From the NCBI GenBank assembly GCA_963971535.1, contig OZ020593.1, forward strand, positions 11,938,342 through 12,002,341: DNA of 64,000 nt, given 5' to 3'. The notes under the pieces were generated by a model, which saw only the letters and a program-made list of their open reading frames with translations, made no database searches and was not told the DNA's origin. Origin of the DNA: Notolepis coatsorum. Taxonomy: Eukaryota > Chordata > Actinopteri > Aulopiformes > Paralepididae. Made by a program: the position numbers and the translations under genes. The stretch's first letter is position 1, and every line of letters starts with the position of its first letter. Below, piece by piece: positions 32,885 through 43,494 of this stretch.

Positions 32885-33545
32885 ATTTTTTTGTGTCTTT
32901 CCATCTTTTCTCCCATCCCCCAATTTAGACGTTATTCCAATTCCCTTCCTGGTCGTTGCGCTGCCCTACTGTCAGTCTGGAGAGGGTGTAGACTACCACA
33001 TGCTGCCCTACTGTCGGTCTGGGGAGGGTGTAGACTACCACATGCTGCCCTACTGTCGGTCTGGGGAGGGTGTAGACTACCACATTCACAGCTGTTTCTT
33101 TTCACCAGACAGCTAGGGCGGGATCCACAAAGAATGGATTGCACGGTGCTAATTGCACCCTTACTTACAATTCATTATGAATTGAAAATGGGGGACCCTG
33201 ATGTAAACAAGACGAAAGTCTTTCTCTGGTCTGCATCCCCTTAACAATTGTGTGTATTTAGCCGTACTGTATTGTACCCATTCTGCAATCTGTTAATAAC
33301 ATTTGATTGAAAATTGTATTAACAGATTGCAGAATGGGTACAATACAATACAGTACCGACTCGTAGGAGTCGCTGTTGTAACGACCAGGACCGATACCCC
33401 ACCGGCTTGCCCCCCGCGAACACGGCCAATTGTGTTTCTGTAGGACTAGGAACGACTCACCAAGCCAGAGGTACCGCTGACAGCGGGAATTGAACCCTCA
33501 GTCTCTGCAGTGGTTGGTGAGACGACTAACCTGCCCAGCCACCCG
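32885..33545 (-). mobile_element. SINE-alpha, interrupted
   Basis: The head, with a B-box region (GGTTCAATTCCC on minus), is near 33,490-33,545. The body resumes left of a LINE-A insertion. A 43-bp segment containing CTACTGTCGGTCTGGGGAGG is present three times (about 32,962-33,083). Confidence 0.75.
33165..33352. mobile_element. LINE-A tails in inverted arrangement inside a SINE
   Basis: 33,168-33,300 is a plus-strand LINE-A 3' UTR ending CTGCAATCTGTTAATA. It is followed at once by 33,305-33,350, a minus-strand terminus (TTAACAGATTGCAGAATGGG). The two termini face each other and form a palindrome. Confidence 0.8.
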
Positions 33546-33999
33546 GACAAGTCCATTGATATCATCTATTTTGTATTGATATTTTCCGTGGACTGGTGTC
33601 CGATCTACAGGGGTTTTGCTGAAGGCATTATGGGGCAAAAGGAAGCCTTTCCAAACAAAAGGTAAATAACTCCATGTTCACAGTGAGCATGGGCTCTTCT
33701 TCACCCTGTCTCTCCTCTCGTCATCAAAACAAACCCCATGCCTGGGGCCGGGAACAAACAGCAAAACTTCCTTTGCAACAGGAAGTGACAGGGTTTATGT
33801 GTACAATACCATCATCCACAATACTATTGTAAAAATATATATATAAGTTAATAAAAAGGAAAATCCTTGCAGTGAGTCAGTATTAAAAAGTAAAAAAATA
33901 AATAAAAAAAGATTAACCAATTTGAATGATATAGCGCCATGTGGTATTACAATATAAAGATATCGCATTTTAATTTGGAAAACAAAATCTTGTCAAAGC
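33546..33999. other. Unassigned interval
   Basis: AT-rich; no gene or repeat family is recognised. Confidence 0.4.
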
Positions 34000-34271
34000 T
34001 AGGGCTGTCCCTGACTACAGAATTTCTTTGTCGACTAGGTCTAATAGTCATAGGAATTGTTGACAAATCGATTAGTTGATTTAATAAACAAATGTGTAAA
34101 ATTGTGTTTCCCACATGCCACCATGCAGAAGGTCCTCGCGTTCACCAGAGGCAGAGACATCCTTGTCATTTCTCAAGAAATAACCCGTTCAATATGGAAG
34201 AAGAAAGCATGAAAAAATGACTAATCAACAGACCAATGAATGAAGTGATCGACTGTGAAGGGATAGCCCTA
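34000..34271. mobile_element. hAT-type MITE, 272 bp
   Basis: The ends are TAGGGCTGTCCCTGACTACAG, given in part, and GGGATAGCCCTA. The flanks GTCAAAGC and GTCAAAAA match at 6 of 8 positions. Confidence 0.78.
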
Positions 34272-34369
34272 GTCAAAAACTAAGAAAGATATTTTGGCCA
34301 TATTGCCCAGGAACTCACAATCTCAATAAGACTTTCATTTCTGGGTGCTTTAAGTCCACCTTATTATTA

Positions 34370-34835
34370 TTACCTTATTTTCACAGCAGACATGAATGCA
34401 CTCTGTATGATAGCATGTACATTAACGCTGTATATACCGATATATATATATTTATTCTTAACGTATCTATCCACATCTGTCTACATACTGCATATAATCC
34501 TGTATACATGTCTGTAGATACTGTACACATATCCCTTACCTACTGTTACTACTAGTTACGCTGCTGGCCAGTATGACTACTAGTCTACCATACTGTCTTT
34601 ATACCTGTATCACTGTGCATATTATATAATACTACAACTCTGTACATACACCTGTACATAGCACTATTACTCATTAATACTCATCGATATATCGTATACC
34701 CAGCTTAATCACCTGCACATTGTATATCACTATTGCACTTTTACTGTTACATTTGCACTCTGGTTGGATGCCAAACCTCTTTACATTGTTCTGTACTTGT
34801 GCTGCATGATGGCAATACATTTGAATCTAATCGAA
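34370..34835 (+). mobile_element. LINE-B 3' UTR
   Basis: It is colinear with 46,920-47,290: GTATGATAGCATGTA, TACTAGTTACGCTGCTGGCC, TTGCACTCTGGTTGGATGCC. It ends CAATACATTTGAATCTAATC. Confidence 0.85.
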
Positions 34836-35159
34836 TGTGTCACTCTCATAGCGATAGGTAAACACAGCTGTAACTAATAACGTTAACAACTGGCATGCCA
34901 TGTAACCATGTAAGTGTGCCAGTGAACAAGCACACCTAAATGGAACAGACCCAATATTAAGATGATTAGTTGTGATGAATGAATGATGACCCATGTGTGA
35001 CGACACGTCAAAATGTCACCTGGGCAGCAAGCCAACAACAACATCTCACTTCCTTCATCATTCCATTCAGTCTAATGCAGTTCTCAAAACCCCTGGGGGC
35101 CCAGTAGTATCCCCAGAGGAATAAAAAACACTTGTCTTAGACTAATAGTGATTTCAAAC
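34836..35159. other. Unassigned interval
   Basis: No feature is recognised. Confidence 0.4.
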
Positions 35160-35757
35160 CATTACACTTAGAAATATGTAGGCTAAAGACTCAGAAGAAG
35201 CTTCTATCCCCAGGCCATCAGGCTGCTTAACGAACAATGAACACTACACAACAACAACCATCAAACGCACACAGCACACACATCCACACGCACACACTCA
35301 CTTTAAACAAACACACTGTAGCACCCACTCCCCACACTTTATAGCACACACCCACTTTAAACAAACACACTGTAGCACCCACTCCCCACACTTTATATTT
35401 ATATTTATTGATGAAGGATTGCACTACAACTCGTACACCTTACTGTAAATTGTACCTAAATTGTACCTCATCCCATTTCTGCATTTCTGCTTTTCACTAT
35501 ATAATATTGTACATTAGTACACTGCATAGTATTGTATATTATATGGTAACTCAGTTACGTCTATTCTGCATCGAACATTGTACATATGTCTATACTGAAC
35601 ACTGTGACCTCATTTTCTACTTCTAATTTACATGCTATACTATGTTATTTGATACTATCTTGTCTAGCACAGTCTCTGGAGCGTAACAGTAAGAAGCATT
35701 TTGTATGAAAGTATTCTGTACTTCTGTATGACAACTAATAAAGAAACTTGAAACTAT
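35160..35757 (+). mobile_element. LINE-F 3' end
   Basis: It opens with a LINE-like ORF2 terminus (SFYPQAIRLLNEQ then stop). It contains a duplicated block of about 57 bp (CACTTTAAACAAACACACTG, twice). It ends GACAACTAATAAAGAAACTT. A second copy is at 37,519-37,797. Confidence 0.75.
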
Positions 35758-36121
35758 ATGCTACTGTGTAGATCCACGATTCCAGCTGTCTCTGTGTCAC
35801 TTTGTTGTGAATAGAGGCTAAGTATCCATTACATATATTACTACTACTAGTGGACACAAGTACACAACATACCTGTAGTTCAAAACTTTGGCTACACCAG
35901 GGCCTGTTGTGCTATAATACACCCAAACTGAGAGGGATTATTAAAAGGTGTATGTGTTTTATATAGTGTCACCTCCTTGCGTTTTATTTATTTGGTGAAA
36001 TAACAGTCTTTAATTAAAATGAGATGCATGAGTGAGTTGACACGACAGGATTATTCTTTTTACAACCTGCTGCTGTAATCATATGCAGCCACGTCAAGTA
36101 TAGCCAAACAACCCTGTGCAA
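35758..36121. other. Unassigned interval
   Basis: No feature is recognised. Confidence 0.4.
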
Positions 36122-36290
36122 GATTGATTGATTGATTGATTGAAAACTTTATTAACATATTGCAGAATGGGTACAATACAGTATGGCTCAATACACACAA
36201 TTGTTAAGAAGGGGATGCAGACCTGAGAAAGACTTTCGTCTTGTTTACATCAGGGTCCCCCATTTTCAATTCATCATAACATGACATACA
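36122..36290 (-). mobile_element. LINE-A 3' UTR fragment
   Basis: A (TTGA)n tail is followed by AAAACTTTATTAACATATTG and runs to TCCCCCATTTTCAATTCATC. It is very close to the 28,405 copy. Confidence 0.88.
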
Positions 36291-36489
36291 GATACTAGAA
36301 AGAAATCGGGATACTAATGTAAAACATTCCAGACGTTGGAAGTGGAACATGATTATTTATTACAGACTCTGTAGCCTCTCTCTCTAGATGTATAAAATAT
36401 CTGGGAAAACAGCAACAAACACGGTTCACTCAAATAAAAAATCACTGAAACAACCAACTCTCTCCAACTTACTATTATAAACATCTGGC

Positions 36490-36835
36490 CTCTCACTGAA
36501 ACTTAGTCCAGGGGGCCGTGAGTGAGTGACAGCCGACACTGTCCAATGGTTTTCACGGAAATGACCATAAACATTCCAAGACGTCGCGTGACAGCCAATG
36601 GACGCAGAGCGAGAGGCGGGACTCTATAATAGTGACAGCACGTTAGTTAGACCGCTGCACAGAGAGGCCCCCGGTCCCCGGGGTGGCCGGAGAACCAGCG
36701 CCCGGAGGAGGAGCGCTGTCCGCGGGTCCGCTGACCACAACAACACCGCTCCACCGGAGCAGCGTGAACCACAGAACCACTGTAATGTGTCTCACCCCTG
36801 GTCGATACCGGGACCGGGAGGAGAGACAGGTCAGC
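36490..36835 (+). promoter_or_regulatory. Candidate promoter and untranslated first exon
   Basis: Over 150 bp this GC/CpG-rich stretch has two CCAAT boxes (GTCCAATGG near 36,541; AGCCAATGG near 36,593), a CRE-like GACGTCGCGTGA, a GC box (GAGGCGGGAC) and a TATA-like CTATAATAG near 36,622. Downstream, CpG-rich sequence ends GGAGAGACAG|GTCAGC, a possible splice donor. No conserved protein is recognised in the open frame that starts at 36,598. The architecture is suggestive only, and the target gene is unknown. Confidence 0.4.
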
Positions 36836-37180
36836 TAGAAACAATACACGGGCAACAGACTCAACACAACATAATTAGGAAGAAGGGGAAAAAAGCAACA
36901 ACATACCCAGAAATTCTCTAGGAAGTAGGGCGTTATCATCTTGGTTTTTATTCCACTCTTCGGCACTTGGCACTACTTGGGTTATATAATAATAATAATG
37001 CAATTTGTACAGAAGTGATGATTATTATTACTCCACCGCCGTCCTCCCCCCTGTGTGTCTGTTGTGTCTGCTTTTCCCCGGCTCTCCTCCTCCTCCTTCC
37101 CCCCTTTCTTCTCCTCCCTCTTCCCACCTCTCTCTCTCTCTCAGACTCCACCTCTCCCCAACGCTGCTCATTGCAATGAA

Positions 37181-37303
37181 TAGGGTATATCTGCAGAGCC
37201 GCAAGCCCAACGTCTGGGCGGGGCCCCACGCACAGTAAAACCAAGTACAGGCCCCGAAGCCCCGCCCAGATGGTTGGGCTTGCGGCTCTGCAGATATACC
37301 CTA
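37181..37303. repeat. 123-bp near-perfect hairpin (inverted repeat)
   Basis: Each arm starts TAGGGTATATCTGCAGAGCC and continues GCAAGCCCAAC, 31 bp without mismatch. The arms then pair again over TCTGGGCGGGGC, leaving a short loop around 37,227-37,249. GC-box motifs sit in both arms. It could be a foldback MITE or a small hairpin RNA source. No flank duplication was found. Confidence 0.88.
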
Positions 37304-37477
37304 CTCGCTCTCTCCTCAGACAATCCGGTAGGAGGAGAAACAACGCCACCCACGGCGGGAGGGGGGGGAGACATTAGTAGTAGGAGGACCAAAGATATCG
37401 ACAGCAGGCTGACAGCGTTTTTTCTGTTTTGTTTTTAGTTTTAGTTTTTTTTTCTCCTCAGAGAAGTGAATCAATTC

Positions 37478-37925
37478 ACTATGAATTGAAACTGGGGGAC
37501 CCCATGGTGTAAACAAGGTGGCATCACAAGCTAAGCTATATACATCACCATTTCTACACTGTACTGTACCTGCAGTCCTGCACTGTATATACTGTATATA
37601 GGTATACTGAAATTTGTTGTTGTTTACACTTGTTTACGTACTTGACTTTCTATTTTATACTTATATTAGACTTATTTTATACTATCTTGTTATTATCTAG
37701 CTGCACACTCTCTCAGGAGCAAAACAGAAAGAAGCATTGCATGCAAAGTATTCTGTATTTCTGTATGACAAGACAACTAATAAATAAACATGAAACTTGT
37801 CTTTCTCTGGTCTGCATCCCCTTAACAATTGTGTGTATTGAGCCGTACTGTATTATTGTACCCATTCTGCAATCTGTTAAATAAAGTTTTCATTAATTCA
37901 TTCATCCATTTATTCATTAATTCAT
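37478..37925 (+). mobile_element. LINE-A 3' UTR, split by LINE-F
   Basis: The left part (37,478-37,518: GAATTGAAACTGGGGGACCC...GTAAACAAG) and the right part (37,798-37,925: GTCTTTCTCTGGTCTGCATC...TTAAATAAAGTTTTC, then ATTCATTC) are contiguous in other copies. LINE-F (37,519-37,797) sits between them. Confidence 0.85.
37519..37797 (+). mobile_element. LINE-F 3' tail nested in LINE-A
   Basis: It shares AGAAGCATT, AAAGTATTCTGTA, TTCTGTATGACA and the ACTAATAAATAAACATGAAA terminus with 35,160-35,757. Confidence 0.78.
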
Positions 37926-38347
37926 TCATTCATCCATTCATTCATTCTGTATATATACCGTATATATGGGACATTCCAGAATTGGACATGTTCAGTCCCA
38001 CACTCGTGAAATTTCAAATAATCCATGCACTTAGACTACTAACACATGCACTTGTTGTTATGTAAACTGTACTTGTCCTGAGACCAAATGTAAATATAGT
38101 TGTAGAAAAAGGGTTTACAAAATATTGTTTAAAATACCAAATATAGCTCTCAAGCACCCCCTAAATTTTTATCTTGTCCCACCTTCTTGATTACCAACTT
38201 GCATTGATTGATTGATTGGACATTGTATTAACAGATTGCAGAATGGGTACAATACAGTACGGCTCAATACACCTGCAATTGTTAAGGGGATGCAGACCAG
38301 AGAAAGACTTTCGTCTTGTTTACATCAGGTTCCCCCATTTTCAATTC

Positions 38348-38875
38348 ATCCAATCCAATCCACTTTATTTATATAGCACATTTAAAACAACAAAGTTGAC
38401 CAAAGTGCTGTACAAGTCCACAAACATAGGATAAAACATAAAACATAAAAATGTAATAAAAACACATAATAAAACAGTACAATGTGTCACATAAAAAGGC
38501 CAATCTCTCAAAAACGGTTTAAAAAACAAAAGCCAGAGCAAATAAGTGTGTTTTGAGGCGTGATTTAAACACCTGCAGAGTGGGGGCCTGCCTAACATGC
38601 AGTGGCAGCTCATTCCAGAGCTTTGGGGCTGCCACTGCAAAAGCACGGTCCCCCCTAAGCTTCAGCCTGGAGTTTGGAACAGCCAAGAGGAGCTGGTCAG
38701 AGGACCGGATGGTGTTATTGATGTGGGAATGGAATGATAGGGTGCTGTCAAGGACGACACCCAGACTCTTGACCTGGGGGGAAGGGGAAACCAAGGAGTT
38801 GTCTATGCAGTGGTTCCAAAAGTCGGGGTCGCGACCCAAAGGTGGGCCGCGAGCAGCCACGGGTGGGCCGCGAGA

Positions 38876-38906
<31 letters not shown>

Positions 38907-39489
38907 TTTATTTTATTTTTTTTATTTTTTATTATTTTTTATTTTTTGTCAGGCCACTGAACTTAGAAGCAGGCCAGGACAGTGTTTCTAGTTGTATTCT
39001 AAAATTCTATTCTATTGTATTCAAAAATGTGACTATATGGTTTTATATTAACTTAATAAATAAACAAAAACGAAAAATCTACTTATTTCAACGAACATTT
39101 CAAACTAAATAACAGATTATGCACATAAAACGCTGAAAACAACCGAAGCAACAATAGTATTTTAATGAGGCTATTATTATTATCATTATTATTTTGCAAC
39201 AAGTTAGCCCTCTCATAAATAGCACATATAAATGAATAACTAACTTTAACTAACTTAATAGGATTGAAGTGATATTTGGCTTAAAAAATCGGTCGCATGG
39301 CAAAAAAAAAGAAAAAAAAAAGCCTGACGATGTGCATTGGGCCGCGGCTCTCTGACGCCTTATTTTCTGGGCCCTGGCCTGAAAAGTTTGGGAACCCCTG
39401 GTCTATGGTGAGGGTGAAACTGGGGTGCTTGGTGAGTGTGGACTTGGAGCCAATGAGGACTACCTCTGTTTTATCACTGTTTAGTTTGA
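38348..39489 (-). mobile_element. LINE-E 3' end nested in LINE-A
   Basis: On the minus strand the ORF2 C-terminus reads LNSDKTEVVLIGSKSTL, then (after the hAT gap) SPQVKSLGVVLDSTLSFHSH, LWNELPLHVRQA and FKSRLKTHLF. This is the standard end of L2/CR1-type fish LINEs. The 3' end has AATAAAGTGGATTGGATTG-type sequence. Confidence 0.85.
38808..39400. mobile_element. hAT element, 593 bp, nested in LINE-E
   Basis: The left end CAGTGGTTCCAAAAGTCGGG and the right end AAAAGTTTGGGAACCCCTG are inverted repeats of the CAGTGGTTCC hAT class. Flanking GTCTATG is duplicated (38,801-38,807 and 39,401-39,407). The LINE reading frame resumes across it. The interior is A/T-rich without a transposase. Confidence 0.93.
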
Positions 39490-39770
39490 GTATACAAATA
39501 CAGTACTGTTACATTTATGACATACAAGATATACAAATATAAAGTACTGTTACATTTATGACAACAAGATATACAACTATACAGTACTGTTACATTTATG
39601 ACAACAAGATATACAACTATACAGTACTGTTACATTTATGACAATAAGATGTACAAATATACAGTACTGTTTACCAGAGATCCTAACAGAAATTATATTC
39701 GAGGGGGAGAAAACTACATTATGAGGGGGTTGGGTGGGGGGGGGGTTGGACATTTACGGGGGCCAGTTTC

Positions 39771-40477
39771 AAATGGCAGCATCCCGTAGGTGCTCTTGAC
39801 TTTGACCAATATAACCAATAACCCGTAGGTGCATGTCCAATATAACATTTGAAATATGTTTTAAATCTACTTTTTTTTATTATTAGTTTGTTGATATATG
39901 TCTCTTGTAATTGTAAAAAAACATTTGTTTATTCTTCAACATATTTTAAATAATAGCAATTATGAACTGAAGTTGTCAACAACAACCCTGTTACCGAAAC
40001 CTGTCTAACCCTTTGGTAGTGTGGTGGTAGTGAAAGGGTTAACCTGGCAGGGGGGAGGGGGGGGGGGCAGTGAGTCACATGACATCATCAAGCCTATGCT
40101 AATTAATGGCTAGACCAAAGGTAAGTCCTCTCTTCTACTTTTTATATTTTTCTAATCTTTTCAGCCTTGATCGACTGTGTCACTCTAACTCTGTATACTC
40201 ATATGATTACGATAAGTCAAAGTAAACTGTTTGTCAATTTTCTATTTGTGCAACAAGACATACAGACATTTGAAATTGCGTTCCCCCATTCCCACGGTGT
40301 ATATAAAAAAAGATATAGACAATATAAACACAAGTAAAATATACAATATACAACACACACTATACAGGACTGCAAGATATGTACAATATAAACAGTAATT
40401 AAATGGGCTTAGTGAAAATATTTTTCTAGCAGCAGTAGTACATAGTAAACTAAAGTGGCAGTGAGTGAAGTAAAGTG

Positions 40478-40479
<2 letters not shown>
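39771..40479. other. Unassigned interval
   Basis: No gene is seen. It contains a G-run near 40,050 and the motif GTAGTGAAAGGGTTAACC near 40,028, which also occurs at 49.4-49.8 kb. Confidence 0.4.
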
Positions 40480-40551
<72 letters not shown>

Positions 40552-40630
40552 ATGGTGTGTGTGTGTGTGCGTGTGCTCGCGCGCGTGTGCACGCGTGTGT
40601 GTGTGCATGTGTGTGTGTGTGTGCGGTGCA
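40480..40630. repeat. (GT)n microsatellite
   Basis: A pure tract of about 70 bp followed by impure GTGTGCGC variants. Confidence 0.95.
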
Positions 40631-40856
40631 GTGTGTCAGTGGGGGCGGGTTCTAGTCCAGAGTCTGTGGGGGCAGAGTAAGAGGGGGGGGGGGTGGGGGT
40701 GGGGGCTGGGAGAGAGTTCAGCTTCCTGACTGTGTCCAAATGTGTCTTTCTTTATTCATATAACTAATGTTTGACCTTGATATTGACAGTAACTTACATT
40801 CCTCAGCTAATAATAACACAATAATAATAACTGGACTTTGGAGAAGTCTCTATTTG

Positions 40857-40953
40857 GCATGCAGGCAGACACACAGCATGCAGGCAGACACACAGCATGC
40901 AGGCAGACACACAGCATGCAGGCAGACACACAGCATGCAGGCAGACACACAAA
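40857..40953. repeat. 20-bp tandem repeat, 5 units
   Basis: The unit GCATGCAGGCAGACACACA(G) is almost perfect. Confidence 0.95.
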
Positions 40954-41354
40954 ACAGTGTGTCATGTTTAACATGGGATAATAGCTAGCATAGTTCCTGA
41001 ATAAAAAACGGACATTAGCATTGATTTGCAACCCCGTTCCTGTCATTTGAGTAACAGGGTTGCATCTCGTATTACTACGTAATTAATTACATATTAAGTA
41101 ATACTATGTAATTACAGTATAAAGCAATGTGTTATTACACAAGTGGAACAAGGACATGTAATTACAAAAGGGTTATTCCACATGTGTAATTACACACGTT
41201 GTTTGGAATGACTAGATGTCTTGTTCCATCTGTAACTACTACTTACGTGTACTAAATATCTACTGTTATTGGTGCCTCTACTACTATGTAGTTATGTAAT
41301 AAATAAATAAATCTAACCCTAACTGTCACGCACTTGTCCTAATAAACTAACCTA
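40954..41354. other. Unassigned interval
   Basis: AT-rich with repeated TACGTAATTA/TATGTAATTAC motifs, possibly a diverged palindromic MITE. The ends were not resolved. Confidence 0.35.
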
Positions 41355-41510
41355 CACTGTAGCACTCAACACTTTGATGAACATTGTTGCTCAGCTGATA
41401 GAGTTGTGCCCTTCCTGATGACTTGTCGTACAGAACTTGTAAGTCGCTTTGGATAAAAGCGTCAGCTAAATGACTAAATGTAAATGTAAATGTAGTTACT
41501 GCACAATTGA
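41355..41510 (+). mobile_element. LINE-D / partner SINE 3' tail
   Basis: It matches 5,550-5,706: AGAGTTGTGCCCTTCCTG, AAGTCGCTTTGGATAAAAGC and CTAAATGACTAAATGTAAATG. Confidence 0.85.
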
Positions 41511-41564
41511 TGTAACGTGTTACCCAAACCATGTTCATATAATTGTATCATAGGTCAATAGAAT

Positions 41565-42345
41565 TTTTTAGGCAACGTCTGGAAGAAGAAAAGGGACCAA
41601 AGCAAAAAGAAACAGGGAGTTCCAGAAAGAACAGGATAGGTTGAAGGAAGCTGAACAATACAGAAAGCGAGGCTCCGTCGATTGAAAAAGAACAATCTCC
41701 AATCTTCAAGAAGGGGAACTACTTACTTGGAAAGCCAGCCGTGGGAAAGCTGCCCCAGATGGCGTGGGTGGCACATTAATAATAATAATAATTAGCTGAC
41801 ATTAGGCAGAGAAACAGAGAAAAGACAAAGAAAAACAAAGAAACAAAAGGAACATAGGACCACGGGGGAAACAGGGAAACAGCATGAGGTACACAGAAAC
41901 ATAAAGCCACAGTAACAAACATCAAAACAGGTTGGAAGGGGGTTAAGGTTGGGGGGGGGGTTGAAGGCTAGGGAGAACAGGTGGGTTTTGAGGCGGGATT
42001 TGAAGGTGGAGAGTGTGGGGGAGTCTCTGATGGTCTGAGGGAGGGAGTTCCAGAGTCGAGGTGCAGCGCGAGAGAAGGCCCGATCGCCAAAGAGATCATT
42101 GAAGAGGAGGCCGACCCAAGGAGTCGATATCCCCACCGCACTGTCCCTGTACCGAGCTCCGAGGGAGGAGAAATCAAAGGTGACATTGTTTTACATTCAG
42201 GAGCAAGCTGTGGACGATGCAGTGAAAGAAATGCCGGCTGACCTTCCAGCCGTACCGTCGACAATGAAGCTCCACCAGGTGGTCACTCTCACCTGGGATA
42301 ACGCTCTACCGCGGCATCAGCTGCATTATGTTCTGCAACAGTGAA
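41565..42345 (+). pseudogene. Possible transposon-derived coding remnant split by LINE-E
   Basis: 41,575-41,700 reads as a Lys/Arg/Glu-rich peptide (frame broken by a stop). 42,178-42,345 reads QEQAVDDAVKEMPADLPAVP then a KLHQVVTL-type segment to a stop at 42,343. The two pieces flank a LINE insertion. The composition looks protein-like, but I do not recognise the family. It could be an old DNA-transposon or domesticated gene fragment. Confidence 0.3.
41775..42165 (-). mobile_element. LINE-E 3' end
   Basis: The minus-strand ORF2 C-terminus includes FGDRAFSRAAPRLWNSLPQT and TLSTFKSRLKTHLFSLAF. The 3' end on the left has an (AAT)n tail. It is related to 38,348 and 56,440. Confidence 0.85.
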
Positions 42346-42554
42346 TCTGGAGTGTGATTGCCAAGAAACCAAGAGCTTCAGCTTTAATCCCACAGATAAT
42401 GCTTTCCCAGTGTTTTACCTACTTTACCACTGCACAGAAAATGAGGTTGTTTTCTTTTGAAAGTGGTTGTCAATGGTTACGGGCTGTCTGGGGGACACTT
42501 TTGCATGTTGGAAGAACGAGAAGAACTACACAAACTTTCCGTGCGAGGCCTCTA

Positions 42555-43330
42555 TTGTTTCAGATAATAAAACAATGATTGTTTAATCTGAGTGGAACTT
42601 TGGAAAATGTTTGTTTAATCTGAGTGGAACTGAACTTGGACAATGTTTGTTTAATCTGAGTGGAACTGAACTTGGACAATGTTTGTTTAATCTGAGTGGA
42701 ACTGAACTTGGACAATGTTTGTTTAATCTGAGTGGAACTTGGACAATGTTTGTTTAATCTGAGTGGAACTTGGACAATGTTTGTGTTGACAGAATCTGGC
42801 TATGGGGCGACAATAATGTGGTCAAGCGGCATGGTTTCTATCTTTAGCCTTTGGCGTGGTTTATTCATTCACATGTTAAACAGCAGTTCTAGAGTTCTCC
42901 TCTCACTGAGAGGCAGGTGGGGAAGAAGAGGTAGAGGGGGAGGAGACATCTCTTTATATACTCGCCACCTGGTGGTATCATGAGTGGCTCCGCCTAGAGC
43001 GCCCTCTAGTGGAAACAGTTATATATGCAGTTACTAGCAATCCTACATAGAACCTCTAACTTTAACAGTTTGTTTAATCTGAGTGGAGCTTGGACAATGT
43101 TTGTTTAATCTGAGTGGAACTTGGACAATGTTTGTTTAATCTGAGTGGAACTGAATTTGGACAATGTTTGTTTAATCTGAGTGGAACTTGGACAATGTTT
43201 GTTTAATCTGAGTGGAACTTGGACAATGTTTGTTTAATCTGAGTGGAACTTGGACAATGTTTGTTTAATCTGAGTGGAACTTGGACAATGTTTGTTTAAT
43301 CTGAGTGGAACTGAACTTGGACAATGCGCT
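42555..43330. repeat. 31/37-bp minisatellite split by a solo LTR
   Basis: The unit TTTGTTTAATCTGAGTGGAA plus CTTGGACAATG has a 6-bp-longer form containing GAACTGAACTTGG. About 7 units lie left and 8 right of the LTR. Confidence 0.95.
42784..43067 (+). mobile_element. Solo LTR, 284 bp, with 5-bp target duplication
   Basis: It begins TGTTGACAGAATC and ends CTAACTTTAACA (5'-TG...CA-3'). It is flanked by GTTTG on both sides (42,779-42,783 and 43,068-43,072). CTTTATATA near 42,952 is a plausible TATA box. No internal retrotransposon region is present, so LTR-LTR recombination is inferred. Orientation is taken from the TATA box. Confidence 0.85.
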
Positions 43331-43494
43331 CAACACACACAAACAAGACGGAGCTCCTGGTCGTGGCTCCACAGTCGCTGCTCCGGAAGCCTGGAGATCT
43401 GCTCCTGGGCCGCTGCTCCGTCTCCCCGTCTGAAGGCTGCGACGCTGGGTATATTTCTCTACACCCTCCCCTCAGTCCCACATAAGTAGCTAAA
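43331..43494. other. Unassigned interval
   Basis: Short GC-rich stretch with no recognised feature. Confidence 0.35.

Larger units (their letters stand above)
38203..39770 (-). mobile_element. LINE-A 3' UTR, split by LINE-E and a hAT element
   Basis: The 3' part (38,203-38,347) runs from a (TTGA)n tail to TTTTCAATTCATC. The 5' part (39,490-39,770) continues with TACATTTATGACATACAAG and CAGTACTGT units and ends near CGAGGGGG, matching 20,783 in reverse. In the 5' part a 40-bp unit is present about 4.5 times. Confidence 0.82.

Noticed and set aside
40242-40739. His/Thr-rich 165-codon minus-strand frame
   Set aside because: It is mostly (CA)n read-through.
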